From CAYJLW01 sp964370965 (lineage in GTDB: Bacteria; Actinomycetota; Acidimicrobiia; UBA2766): DNA of 52,287 nucleotides. How positions within the stretch are numbered: the first letter of the stretch is position 1; each line of letters starts with the position of its first letter. This document shows positions 8,254 to 15,858 of this stretch, one piece after another. Where the stretch lies: contig CAYJLW010000023.1 of the NCBI GenBank assembly GCA_964370965.1, forward strand, positions 1-52,287, given 5' to 3'. Position numbers and translations under genes: made by a program. A model generated the notes under the pieces. The model did not search any database. It saw only the letters and a program-made list of their open reading frames with translations, and had not been told where the DNA came from.

Positions 8254-9741
8254 ATGACCACCCCCCCGGAGCTGCAGCCCGCCACAGTCGAGTTCCTCTC
8301 GGCGCCCCGCGGCCTCCTCGTCGAGGGCCAGACGTGGGCGGCGGCGTCCGGGGAGGCGTTCTTGACGCGGGACCCCGCGACCGGGCGCCCGCTCGTCGAG
8401 GTGGCCGCCGCCGGCCCGGGCGACGCGGACGCCGCCGTGGCCTCCGCCCGGGCCGCCTTCGAGGACCGCCGCTGGGCGAAGGTCCGCCCCCACCGCAAGG
8501 CCCGCACCCTGGCGCGCCTCGCCGAGCTCGTCGACGCCAACGCCGAGAGCCTCGCCGAGCTCGAGACGCTGGACTCGGGCAAGCCGATCCGTGACGCCCG
8601 CGGCGACGTACGGGCGGCGGCGGAGACGTTCCGCTACTACTCCGGCTGGACCACGAAGGTCTTCGGCGACGTGAACCCCACCGGCGACGACGTCTTCTCC
8701 TACACCCTGCGGGAGCCCGTCGGGGTGTGCGCCGGGATCGTCCCCTGGAACTTCCCCCTCGTGATGGCCGCCTGGAAGGTGGCGCCCGCCCTGGCGTTCT
8801 CCAACACCATGGTCCTGAAACCGGCCGAGCAGACCCCGCTCACGGCTCTGCGCCTGGGCGAGCTCGCCCTGGAGGCCGGGGTGCCCGAGGGCGTCCTCAA
8901 CGTCCTGCCCGGCTTCGGCGAGACCGCCGGTGCCGCCCTCGTCGCCCATCCCGACGTGGACAAGGTCGCCTTCACGGGCTCCACGGCGGTGGGCAAGACG
9001 ATCATGGCCGCCGCCGCGGGCACGCTGAAGAAGGTCAGCCTCGAGCTGGGCGGCAAGTCCCCCAACATCGTCTTCGCCGACGCCGACCTCGACGCCGCCG
9101 CCGCCGGGGCGATGACGGGCATCTTCACCAACGCCGGCCAGGTCTGCACCGCCGGGAGCCGCCTCTTCGTGGAACGCTCCGTCCACGACGACCTCGTGGG
9201 CCGCCTCGTGCATCTCGCCGACAGCCTGAAGGTCGGTCCCGGCCTCGACCCCGAGACCCGCATGGGCCCGGTCGTCTCAGACGAGCAGCTCGCCCGGGTC
9301 ACCGGCTACATCGAGGCCGGCCGGGCCGAAGGCGCCGCTCTCGCCCACGGCGGCACCCGCCTCGCCGGCGACGCGTACGGCCAGGGCTACTTCGTAGCCC
9401 CCACGATCTTCACCGGCGTCCGCAACGACATGCGGATCGCCCGGGAGGAGATCTTCGGCCCCGTCGTGTCGGTCATCCCCTTCACCTCCGAGGAGGACGC
9501 CCTCCGCCTCGGCAACGACACCGCCTACGGCCTTGCCGCCGCCGTCTGGACGCGGGACGTGTCCCGCGCCCACCTCGCCGCCCGGGCGCTGCGGGCGGGC
9601 ACGGTGTGGGTGAACACCTACGGGGACATGGACAACGCCGTGTCCTTCGGCGGCTACAAGGAGTCCGGGACAGGCCGCGAGCTGGGCAGGCACTCGATCG
9701 ACCTGTACACCCAGACGAAGTCGGTCTGGGTCCGGCTGTAG
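8254..9741 (+). CDS. NAD(P)-dependent aldehyde dehydrogenase
   Basis: The 495-residue protein has the full ALDH layout. It includes the PWNFPLVM segment, the nucleotide-binding motif FTGSTAVGK, general base Glu264 in LELGGKSPN and catalytic Cys298 in NAGQVCTAGSR. It oxidises an aldehyde to the acid with NAD(P)+. Its overall pattern is closest to the betaine-aldehyde/gamma-aminobutyraldehyde group, but the substrate is not readable. ATG 8254 is preceded by GGAG at about 8 nt, so it is chosen over upstream in-frame extensions. A GC hairpin overlaps and follows the stop. The upstream neighbour is the CHAD pair (82 nt away) and the downstream neighbour is convergent. Confidence 0.94.
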   Translation: MTTPPELQPATVEFLSAPRGLLVEGQTWAAASGEAFLTRDPATGRPLVEVAAAGPGDADAAVASARAAFEDRRWAKVRPHRKARTLARLAELVDANAESLAELETLDSGKPIRDARGDVRAAAETFRYYSGWTTKVFGDVNPTGDDVFSYTLREPVGVCAGIVPWNFPLVMAAWKVAPALAFSNTMVLKPAEQTPLTALRLGELALEAGVPEGVLNVLPGFGETAGAALVAHPDVDKVAFTGSTAVGKTIMAAAAGTLKKVSLELGGKSPNIVFADADLDAAAAGAMTGIFTNAGQVCTAGSRLFVERSVHDDLVGRLVHLADSLKVGPGLDPETRMGPVVSDEQLARVTGYIEAGRAEGAALAHGGTRLAGDAYGQGYFVAPTIFTGVRNDMRIAREEIFGPVVSVIPFTSEEDALRLGNDTAYGLAAAVWTRDVSRAHLAARALRAGTVWVNTYGDMDNAVSFGGYKESGTGRELGRHSIDLYTQTKSVWVRL

Positions 9742-9759
9742 GGGGGACGGCGCCCCCCC
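9741..9759 (+). terminator. GC hairpin after the aldehyde dehydrogenase gene
   Basis: Six G are followed by a short spacer and seven C, immediately at the stop codon and between convergent genes. It lacks a U-tract, as is common in GC-rich actinobacteria. It resembles the hairpins at 6856 and 15130. Confidence 0.5.
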
Positions 9760-9770
9760 TGCGAGAAGGC

Positions 9771-10067
9771 TCAGTCGCGGCGCTCGCGTGGCTCGCGGGG
9801 CGGCTCGTTGTCGTAGCCGGTGCCGACCCACTCGATCGTGATGCCCTCACGGTCGCCGTCGCGCTGCACCCGCTCCTTGTTGCGCCGGAACTGCGGGTCG
9901 CCGGGGGGCAGGAGCGTGATCACGGCCTGGGCACGCCGGGCGAGGTCGTCGATCGCGGGGCGGTCGCCCTCGACGTATTCGAAGCCCCAGTGGGGCACGG
10001 TGGGACTCGCGTAGGAGATGCGGATCGTCCCGATGTGCGGGGGGGCTTCCTGTTCTTCGATGACCAT
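9771..10067 (-). CDS. Hypothetical protein, 98 residues
   Basis: A small acidic and arginine-containing soluble protein starting at ATG 10067, with GGAG about 8 nt upstream. It contains PHWGFEYVEGDRPAIDDLA and a C-terminal charged tail (PREPRERRD). There is no signal peptide, membrane segment or motif I recognise. It is the last gene of the minus-strand sigma/anti-sigma run, 55 nt after the anti-sigma gene, so it may be co-transcribed with it. Codon use matches the neighbours. Confidence 0.65.
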   Translation of the reverse strand: MVIEEQEAPPHIGTIRISYASPTVPHWGFEYVEGDRPAIDDLARRAQAVITLLPPGDPQFRRNKERVQRDGDREGITIEWVGTGYDNEPPREPRERRD

Positions 10068-10122
10068 GTGTTGCTCCGGTCGGTGGCTCCGGCCGGCCGG
10101 TGAGGCTCGGCGCACGAGGGTA

Positions 10123-11457
10123 TCAGTTCCCTGCCGGGGCACCCCGTGACCCGCGGGCGGCCCCGAAGGCGCGGAGGAAGTCGGCGACCTCGTCCGGCGG
10201 CAGGTCGCCCACGAAGGTGAACGTGACCTCGGGCGTCGTCCAGTACCAGAGGCGGCCCGCACCCCTCTCGACGACCTGGTAGCCCCGGCCGGCGAGGCGG
10301 ACGGTGTCGGCGCCGGCGGCGGGAGCGCGCTCGCCGGCGACCTCGAACAGGGATGCGCTGTGGACCCCGTCGCCGTACAGGCAGCGGATCCCGCCCCCGT
10401 GGCGCTCGACGGCGAGCAGCGCCATGTCCCCCACGCGTGCGGGGGCGAGGAACGGGGGACGCACGGGGATCCGGCGGCTCCGCGCACCGGAGACGCCCCC
10501 GACCGGCCCCCCAACAGTGAGCGACGTGTAGGTCTCCCGGCGCCAGAGCCTGCCGTCGGAGTAGTCCTCGACAGTAAGCGGCAGACCGGTGGCGGCGTCC
10601 AGGGCGAGGCGCCGCAGGAGGACGCCGTCCTCGGTGATCACGACCGTCTCGGCGGGGCGGCCCGCCACAGTGGTGGACGGCCCCGGTGCGACCAGGTTCC
10701 CGGCAGCGAGAGACGCCTCGACCGGATCGACGGCCGGGACCAGCGGCCGTCGCTCGACGCTCACGCGCGCCCCGCCTGTGCCCGCCGCGGCGTAGCTCAC
10801 CCGGGCGCCCCGGTGGACGACGTCGGCCTCGGCGGAGCGGGGCGACTCGCCCGGCCAGTGGACGTCGATGCGGATGCGGCCGGAACGTTCCAGGGTCCCC
10901 GCGGCCTCCATGGCAGCGGTGAGGCGCACGCGGGCGAGGTCGCCATACGGGGACGGCCCCGCCGACGGCGGTGGCGGCGCCGCCGGGGCCGCCGGGGCCT
11001 CGCGCCACGTCCGTCCGTCGAGGAAGTCCACGGGGTCGCTCGTGAGCTCGTAGGTGACGGGGGCGCCGTGGTGGGCGGCGACGGCGGCGGCGAAGTCCGG
11101 AGCGGGGGCGGGCGCCGGCGACCGGCCCGTGAGGACGACGACCGCGGCTGCGGCGGCGGCCGCGCCAAGGACGCCGGCGGCACCGAAGGCGAACCGGCGG
11201 CGGCGCTCCCGCAGGAGCCTCCGGCGCACACCGGCACCCACGCCGTCCCAGAACCCGGGTGGCGGCACCGGCTCGGGCAGGCCGCGCAGGAGATCCCGGG
11301 TGGCGGCGAGCGCGGCGGCTTCCTCACGGAGGACGGGGTCGGCGCCGAGACGGGCGTCGAGGGCCGCCACCTCCCCGGCGGCGAGCTCGCCGTCGAGGAA
11401 CGCCGAGACGTCCTCGGGGGCGTCCGCGGAGGTGAGGTCGTCGCGGGGGCCGGTCAC
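10123..11457 (-). CDS. Membrane anti-sigma factor with RseB-like extracytoplasmic domain
   Basis: The 444-residue protein starts at a GTG overlapping the sigma-factor stop by 4 nt. An N-terminal helical anti-sigma region (residues about 10-60, SAFLDGELAAGEVAALDARL) lacks the His/Cys zinc motif of ZAS proteins. One membrane segment follows at about 90-115 (GVLGAAAAAAAVVVLTG), then a Pro/Ala linker. The large outer domain resembles MucB/RseB (LolA-like) sensors, with VVITEDGVLLRRLALD and GLPLTVEDYSDGRLWRRE. It would hold the ECF sigma factor at the membrane until an envelope signal releases it. Combining RseA-like and RseB-like functions in one chain is inference from sequence pattern; the coupling to the sigma gene is direct. 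Confidence 0.78.
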   Translation of the reverse strand: MTGPRDDLTSADAPEDVSAFLDGELAAGEVAALDARLGADPVLREEAAALAATRDLLRGLPEPVPPPGFWDGVGAGVRRRLLRERRRRFAFGAAGVLGAAAAAAAVVVLTGRSPAPAPAPDFAAAVAAHHGAPVTYELTSDPVDFLDGRTWREAPAAPAAPPPPSAGPSPYGDLARVRLTAAMEAAGTLERSGRIRIDVHWPGESPRSAEADVVHRGARVSYAAAGTGGARVSVERRPLVPAVDPVEASLAAGNLVAPGPSTTVAGRPAETVVITEDGVLLRRLALDAATGLPLTVEDYSDGRLWRRETYTSLTVGGPVGGVSGARSRRIPVRPPFLAPARVGDMALLAVERHGGGIRCLYGDGVHSASLFEVAGERAPAAGADTVRLAGRGYQVVERGAGRLWYWTTPEVTFTFVGDLPPDEVADFLRAFGAARGSRGAPAGN

Positions 11458-12086
11458 CGGGCCTCCAGGCGGTGGGCGAGGCGGCGGCGCAGGATCGCAC
11501 GGCCCCGGTGGATGCGGGAACGCACGGTACCGACGGGCACGCCGAGCTGTGCGGAGATCTCCTCGTAGGGAAGGCCGACGACGTCGCACATGACGACCGC
11601 CGCCTTGAACTCGGGGGGGAGGTCGTTGATCGCCGCCTGGATCTCCTCGTCGAGGCCGGCGCTCTCGAGAACCTCGTCGGGCGCCGGGGCGGAGGGGGCG
11701 GCGTCGAAGCGGTCGACGTCGTTCGGAAGGGGCTGGAGGCGCGCCCGCTTCTTGCGGCGAGTCCGGTCCAGGAACGTGTTCATCGTGATGCGGTACAGCC
11801 AGCCGCGGAACGAACCCGGCCGGTAGGTGTGGAGGGACCGCTGCACCTTCAGGAGAACGTCCTGGACGACGTCGCCCGCGTCGTCCGGGTTGCCCGTGAG
11901 CCGGTACGCCACCGAGTAGATCATCTGGCCGTACTCCCTCGCCACGTCCTCCCACGACGCCGGCGCCGGTTCGGCCGGGGCCTCCCCCCGGCTCCCGCCG
12001 CCTCCGGCAGGCGCCGTGGCGTCCACTGCGGACACGGGCGTCCGGGGGGTCAACGGAGGGGGGGCTTCCCTTGGTTCCCGGTTCAT
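11454..12086 (-). CDS. ECF RNA polymerase sigma factor (RpoE/SigE type)
   Basis: The 210-residue protein starts at ATG 12086; the next upstream in-frame start is not favoured. Region 2 has YSVAYRLTGNPDDAGDVVQD and FRGWLYRITMNTFLDRTRR for core binding and -10 recognition. Region 4 has DLPPEFKAAVVMCDVVGLPY and a helix-turn-helix, GVPVGTVRSRIHRGRAIL, for the -35. An N-terminal Pro/Ala-rich extension of about 60 residues precedes region 2. It is translationally coupled to the anti-sigma gene and lies 117 nt downstream of tatA. The set resembles the sigE-rseA-tat neighbourhood of other actinobacteria, suggesting an envelope-stress regulon. Confidence 0.92.
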   Translation of the reverse strand: MNREPREAPPPLTPRTPVSAVDATAPAGGGGSRGEAPAEPAPASWEDVAREYGQMIYSVAYRLTGNPDDAGDVVQDVLLKVQRSLHTYRPGSFRGWLYRITMNTFLDRTRRKKRARLQPLPNDVDRFDAAPSAPAPDEVLESAGLDEEIQAAINDLPPEFKAAVVMCDVVGLPYEEISAQLGVPVGTVRSRIHRGRAILRRRLAHRLEAR

Positions 12087-12203
12087 GCCGGCGACCACAC
12101 TGCCAGAGAGGGGAGCGGACCTGCGGTCACGCGCGGACGGCACGTGCGCGGGTGCTGCGCAAGGACAGATGCGTCCGCTTCTGCACCCACCCCCTGCGCC
12201 AGG

Positions 12204-12410
12204 TCAGTCTTCGGACGGAGCCGCCTTGGGCTCGGCCTTCTGGGCGGGTTCTCCGGGGGCGTCGTCGTCCTTGACTCCCTCGGAGATGCCCTTCTTGAAC
12301 TCCTTGCTGGATTGGCCCAGCGAGCGGGCGAGCTTGGGGAGACGGGACGCGCCGAAGATCAACAGGATCACGAGAAGGATGATCAAGAGTTCGGGTGCGC
12401 CAAGGTTCAT
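12204..12410 (-). CDS. tatA: Sec-independent translocase subunit TatA
   Basis: The 68-residue protein has a single N-terminal membrane helix (PELLIILLVILLIFGASRLP), the Phe-Gly hinge, an amphipathic helix (KLARSLGQSSKEFKKGISE) and an acidic/lysine tail. That is the TatA/TatE layout and size. It forms the pore that exports folded proteins with twin-arginine signals. ATG 12410 has GGAGG six nt upstream, so it is preferred over longer starts. It sits upstream of the ECF sigma gene on the same strand. Confidence 0.9.
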   Translation of the reverse strand: MNLGAPELLIILLVILLIFGASRLPKLARSLGQSSKEFKKGISEGVKDDDAPGEPAQKAEPKAAPSED

Positions 12411-12479
12411 GGCACCTCCAGGGCTGTTGGCCCAACGATACCCGCGCGGGCTCCCCGCCCCCAACAGCCGGGTCGCCGC

Positions 12480-13747
12480 TCAGGAGCGGGGAAGGCGGGG
12501 GAGGACGTCGGAGGTGAAGACCTCGAAACTCTCCGGGGACCAGACCGAGAAGGGCACCTGGCCGAAGCTGCAGATGACCTCCTCCACCCCCAAGGCGCCG
12601 TAGCGCCCGATCGTGTCCACCACCTCGGCCACGGTCCCCGCGAGACGGTCCCGGCTGTAGGTCTCGAGGTCCTCGGCGCCCGTGAGACCGGGGGGAAGGC
12701 GTTCCTGCATCCGCCGGAAGTTCTCCCGGACCTCCGCGTCGGTCCGGCCCACCAGCGCCGAAAGGCCCAGGGAGAGGCGCAGCGTGTCCGGGTCGCGTCC
12801 GAGCCGCTCACAGGCGGCGCGGGCGACGTCCCGGCGGGGGGCGTACGTCGCCGGGCTGTGTCGCCATCCGGTCGTCCATCCGTCTGCGCGCCGGGCGGCG
12901 ATCTCGATCAGCCGGTCGCCCTTGCCACCGATCCACAGCGGCGGCCGGGGCCGCTGCAGCGGCGGCGGCACGTTCCAGGCCTCCGTGACGTGGTAGTGCT
13001 CGCCGGCGAACGTGAACGGCGAGGCGCCCGGGCCCTGGCCCCCCCGCTCCGAAGGGCCGCTCGGGCCCTNNNNNNNNNNNNNNNNNNNNNNNNNNNNNNN
13101 NNNNNNNNNNNNNNNNNNNNNNNNNNNNNNNNNNNNNNNNNNNNNNNNNNNNNNNNNNNNNNNNNNNNNAACGGCGAGGCGCCCGGGCCCTGGCCCCCCC
13201 GCTCCGAAGGGCCGCTCGGGCCCTGGCCCCCCCGCTCCGAAGGGCCGCTCGGGCCCTGGCCCCCCCGCTCCGAAGGGCCGCTCGGGCCCTCGAGCATCCC
13301 GCCGATGATCGCCGCCGCCTCGTCGAGTTGGGCGAGGCGGCCCCGGGGCGGGAGGAACTCCACGCCCGCCGCGGCGAACTCCTCCGCGAACCATCCCGCA
13401 CCCAGACCCACCTCGAGTCGGCCCCCCGAGGTGACGTCGATGCCCGTGAGCGCCTTCGCCGCCAGGGCGGGGGGCCGGAGCTGCACGCAGAGCACGAGCG
13501 TGCCGAGGCGAACACGGGTGGTCGTGCGGGCGAGGTACCCCAGCGTCGTGAGGCACTCGAAGGCGTCGTAGCGAGTGGCCTCACCGTCGTAGCGGGACAG
13601 GTCGAGCCAGAGGTGGTCGGAGACCCAGAGGGAGTCCCACCCGCCCTCCTCCACGGCGGCCCCGTGGCCCACCACGTCCTCGAAGCGCACGGGGACGCCG
13701 GCGCCCAGGCTGTACTGGTACTGGGGGACGACGGTGCCGAGGCGCAT
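12480..13747 (-). CDS. Luciferase-like (F420-type) oxidoreductase, interrupted by a scaffold gap
   Basis: The N-terminal half starts at ATG 13747 (MRLGTVVPQYQYS) with GWDSLWVSDHLWL, VRLGTLVLCVQLRPP and GGRLEVGLGAGWF. The C-terminal half has PPLWIGGKGDRLIEIAARR and ends at 12480. These are signatures of the LLM TIM-barrel class that uses F420H2 or FMN. The frames on each side of the N run disagree, but removing 155 nt (100 N plus one 55-bp duplicated edge) restores one frame of 370 residues. The family is usually about 320-330 residues; the excess includes a Gly/Pro/Ser repeat insert between GGMLEG and the PFTFAGEHY segment. Substrate unknown. Confidence 0.85.
13070..13169. other. Scaffold gap of 100 N flanked by an identical 55-bp sequence
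   Basis: Bases 13015-13069 and 13170-13224 are identical over 55 bp. The two contig ends therefore overlap, and the 100 N is a placeholder, not missing sequence. A 55-bp overlap equals a common assembler k-mer length. Collapsing the overlap and N run (155 nt) makes the surrounding gene one open frame. Confidence 0.88.
13185..13290 (-). repeat. 33-bp coding minisatellite, three copies
   Basis: Units lie at 13185-13217, 13218-13250 and 13251-13283, followed by a partial copy; the copy at 13030-13062 is the duplicated contig edge. Each encodes the 11 residues GPSGPSERGGQ on the minus strand. The array lies inside the luciferase-like gene, where relatives have a short loop, and it is the reason the assembler broke here. 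Confidence 0.85.
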
Positions 13748-13936
13748 CCCGGAGTCTCTCACGCCCCGGCGAGGTCGCGGCGGGCGAAGACCTCCAGGGC
13801 GACGGCGAAGGCCGCCGACCCCGCCCCGGACGCGGCAGCGCAGCGTGCGGCCGGCGAGCGTGCGGAGGCTGCCCTCGCGGCACGGCCGCGCTGGTGCCCG
13901 GAGGCGCCCCCTCGGACCCCCGCCTGAACTGATGCC

Positions 13937-13992
13937 GGCCCCCAAAAGTGATGCCGAATCCACGGAATACCGGCACAACAGCGTCACTTCAG
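13937..13992. repeat. Palindromic intergenic repeat, copy 1
   Basis: A 56-bp element starting GGCCCCCAAAAGTGA. AAGTGA at 13946-13951 pairs with 13984-13989, and TGCCG at 13952-13956 pairs with 13971-13975. It shares its opening and its CAACAGC...TTCAG end with the element at 14063, so the two are copies of one REP-like family. Confidence 0.6.
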
Positions 13993-14062
13993 CGCAGTCC
14001 CCCCGGCGGCGCGCAGCGGCCACAACCCCCCTGCGGCGCCTCGGCGCCGATCCCGGACTCCG

Positions 14063-14118
14063 GGCCCCCAAAGTGAACTGAAGCTGTTGCCCCGGTATCC
14101 CCGGGACAACAGCTTCAG
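14063..14118. repeat. Palindromic intergenic repeat, copy 2
   Basis: A 56-bp element starting GGCCCCCAAAGTGA. CTGAAGCTGTTG (14078-14089) pairs perfectly with 14107-14118, and after one mismatch five more pairs close a small loop, giving a strong hairpin. Same family as copy 1, 126 bp apart. Confidence 0.65.
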
Positions 14119-14177
14119 TCCGGCAGGCCCCCCCACGCCCGGCGCCTCCGCCGCCCGGGCTCGCCGTGCCCCCTGGT

Positions 14178-14183
14178 TAGATT
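14178..14183 (+). promoter_or_regulatory. -10 hexamer TAGATT for a leaderless ftcD transcript
   Basis: TAGATT fits TANNNT and ends 7 nt before ATG 14191; there is no Shine-Dalgarno sequence. No clear -35 is visible. Confidence 0.6.
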
Positions 14184-14190
14184 CGGGCCC

Positions 14191-15153
14191 ATGAGCCTCA
14201 TCGAGTGCGTGCCGAACGTGTCGGCGGGTCGCGACCCGCGGGTCGTCGGCCTCCACGCGGACGCCTGCCGGGACGCGGGCGCTGCCGTCCTCGACGTCCA
14301 CTCGGACCCCGACCACAACCGCTCCGTGCTCACCCTCGCCGGCAGCGGCCCCGCCGTGGCGGCCGCGGCCGTCGCCCTCGCCCGGGTCTGCCTGGAGCGG
14401 GTCGACGTCCGGGGCCAGGTGGGCGTGCATCCGAAGATGGGCGCCCTCGACGTCTGCCCGTTCGTGCCCCTCGACACGGCGACGGCGGACGCCCTGGGCG
14501 CCGCCCGGGAGGCCGCCGCGGGCATCGCGGGCCTCGGGATCCCCGTGTTCTTCTACGACCTCCTGGCGCCCGGCCGGCGCACCCTGCCCGCCCTGCGCAG
14601 GGAGGCGTTCGTCACCACACCGCCCGACCTCGGTCCCCGCCTGCCTCACCCTCGGGCCGGCGCCGTCGCCTTGGGGGTACGGGGCCTGCTTGTCGCGTTC
14701 AACATCGACCTGGACACCGACAGCCCGGCTGTTGCCAAGGAGGTCGCCACCGAGGTCCGCGAGTCAGGTGGGGGCCTGGCGGGCCTGCGCGCGCTCGGCC
14801 TCCATCTCCCGGGGCAGCGACGGGTGCAGGTCTCGATGAATGTCACCCGCCCCGACCTCACCCCGCTGGGCACCGTGTGGCGAGCCGTCGCGAAGGCTGC
14901 CGCCGCTCGGGGTGTGGGGATCCGGCGTGGGGAGCTCGTGGGCCTGGCACCGGCGGCCGCTCTGGAGCACACGTCGGGTGAGGCCCTGGCCCGTTCCAGG
15001 ATCCACCGCGAGAACACGATCGAGGACGCCCTGGCGAGAGCGGGCCTCCGCTCCCCCGACGCCCCCCCCCTGGATGTCACCTGGCCCCACGGGAGTGGGG
15101 CCGGAGGCCCGGCTCTCGGGGGGGTCTCGGGGGGGGACGAAGTCCCCCCCTGA
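14191..15153 (+). CDS. ftcD: Glutamate formimidoyltransferase
   Basis: The 320-residue protein begins MSLIECVPNVSAGRD. It holds DVHSDPDHNRSVLTLAG and the conserved HPKMGALDVCPFVPL, which mark the N- and C-subdomains of formiminotransferase, with the catalytic His in the latter motif region. It moves the formimino group of formiminoglutamate to tetrahydrofolate in histidine degradation. It lacks the cyclodeaminase domain of the bifunctional animal enzyme, as in many bacteria. The last codons (GGDEVPP) are written by a GC hairpin that doubles as a terminator candidate. It is convergent with whiB. No other histidine-degradation gene is in the window. Confidence 0.92.
   Translation: MSLIECVPNVSAGRDPRVVGLHADACRDAGAAVLDVHSDPDHNRSVLTLAGSGPAVAAAAVALARVCLERVDVRGQVGVHPKMGALDVCPFVPLDTATADALGAAREAAAGIAGLGIPVFFYDLLAPGRRTLPALRREAFVTTPPDLGPRLPHPRAGAVALGVRGLLVAFNIDLDTDSPAVAKEVATEVRESGGGLAGLRALGLHLPGQRRVQVSMNVTRPDLTPLGTVWRAVAKAAAARGVGIRRGELVGLAPAAALEHTSGEALARSRIHRENTIEDALARAGLRSPDAPPLDVTWPHGSGAGGPALGGVSGGDEVPP
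15130..15150 (+). terminator. GC hairpin inside the end of ftcD
   Basis: A perfect 9-bp stem (seven G, then A-C; mirrored by G-T and seven C) with a GAA loop ends at the ftcD stop codon, between convergent ftcD and whiB. Same family as the hairpins at 6856 and 9741. No U-tract follows. Confidence 0.55.
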
Positions 15154-15156
15154 AGC

Positions 15157-15477
15157 TCAGACTGCGATGCGGCCCCCCTGGCGGTGGGTGGCCTCCCGGG
15201 CGCGGCGCTCAGCAGCACGGGCGCGGCGGAGGCGGCGGCGCTCACGCTCGCTCGTACCACCCCAGATACCGAACTTCTCGCCGTGGTCGAGGGCGTACTC
15301 GAGGCAGTCGGCCTGCACGAGACAGGCGGCGCAGATCGACTTCGCCTCGCGGGTGGACGCCCCCCGCTCGGGAAAGAAAAGGTCGGGATCAACTCCCAGG
15401 CAGTTCGCCTGACCCTGCCACTCAAGGCTGTCAGGACGACGGATGCCGGGATCTGCGGTGTACTCGATGGTCTGCAT
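15157..15477 (-). CDS. WhiB-family iron-sulfur transcription regulator
   Basis: The 106-residue protein has four cysteines at 26, 49, 52 and 58 (C-X22-C-X2-C-X5-C) that bind a [4Fe-4S] cluster. They are followed by the GIWGGTSERERRR turn and a basic C-terminal tail for DNA contact. WhiB-like proteins are restricted to Actinomycetota and their phages, and usually act bound to the principal sigma factor in redox-sensitive or developmental regulation. ATG 15477 has GGAG five nt upstream. It is monocistronic, convergent with ftcD, with a 381-bp upstream region that is less GC-rich than the rest. Which WhiB subgroup it belongs to is not decided. Confidence 0.94.
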   Translation of the reverse strand: MQTIEYTADPGIRRPDSLEWQGQANCLGVDPDLFFPERGASTREAKSICAACLVQADCLEYALDHGEKFGIWGGTSERERRRLRRARAAERRAREATHRQGGRIAV

Positions 15478-15858
15478 CGCTCTCCAGTCTCTTCCCCGCT
15501 CGGTGCTCTACCCCTCTGACGGAACTCACGGGCGCTGAACCCTGGTGCCTCAACCCCTCCATCGCCGTGTGGCCCTTGTGGACCACTCCTGAACCTGCCT
15601 TGCCGGATACCTTGACCCCCTGCCTCGACCCCGGCTGTTGACACGCGTGGAATTCCACCTGTGTTATTTAACGCGTCCGGGCGGGAAACGCAAGGTGAAA
15701 AATGCTGCTCACACCCCGTTTCCAGCCGCCAACGGGCCACCGAAGAGCACTCTAGGGAATCGTCCCTGTGATGTCCCGTGGGTGAGTTGGGGATTTCTTG
15801 AGGATTTCCTCTGGCTTACCCACAGGTTGCGACGCAGCGTGGGAATCGCCGTGAGACG
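15478..15858. other. AT-richer intergenic region between whiB and the VWA gene
   Basis: This 381-bp stretch lies between the start of whiB and the 3' end of the VWA gene, and is markedly less GC-rich at 15640-15830. It holds a plus-strand sigma70-like promoter (15638-15667) and a perfect 12-bp palindrome. I see no convincing protein. A 91-codon plus-strand frame exists but has no homology-like pattern. It may hold the whiB promoter and an unlabelled small RNA. Confidence 0.45.
15638..15667 (+). promoter_or_regulatory. Consensus-like promoter with a palindromic operator in the spacer
   Basis: TTGACA at 15638-15643 and TGTTAT at 15662-15667 are separated by 18 nt. The perfect palindrome GTGGAATTCCAC (15647-15658) fills the spacer, as operators often do. 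It points away from whiB and into the antisense of the VWA gene, so its product, if any, is unknown. The palindrome could equally act on the divergent whiB promoter. Confidence 0.5.

Larger units (their letters stand above)
13748..14177. other. Intergenic region, 430 bp, with two palindromic repeats
   Basis: No convincing gene lies here. Apart from the two 56-bp palindromic elements described separately, a minus-strand tail of about 18 residues (AFAVALEVFARRDLAGA) ends at 13759 but has no recognisable upstream body. Codon bias is weak on both strands. Confidence 0.5.

Noticed and set aside
13015..13290. CRISPR-like array
   Set aside because: The repeats are contiguous 33-bp units with no spacers, in frame inside a gene, and duplicated only because of a contig overlap.
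13759..13929. Short minus-strand tail ending AFAVALEVFARRDLAGA
   Set aside because: It looks like a gene end but has no recognisable body upstream and is Ala/Arg-rich; kept only as a note.
15810..15830. Possible DnaA box (TTACCCACA) in the AT-richer region
   Set aside because: A single one-mismatch site with no cluster or dnaA/dnaN neighbour is not an origin.
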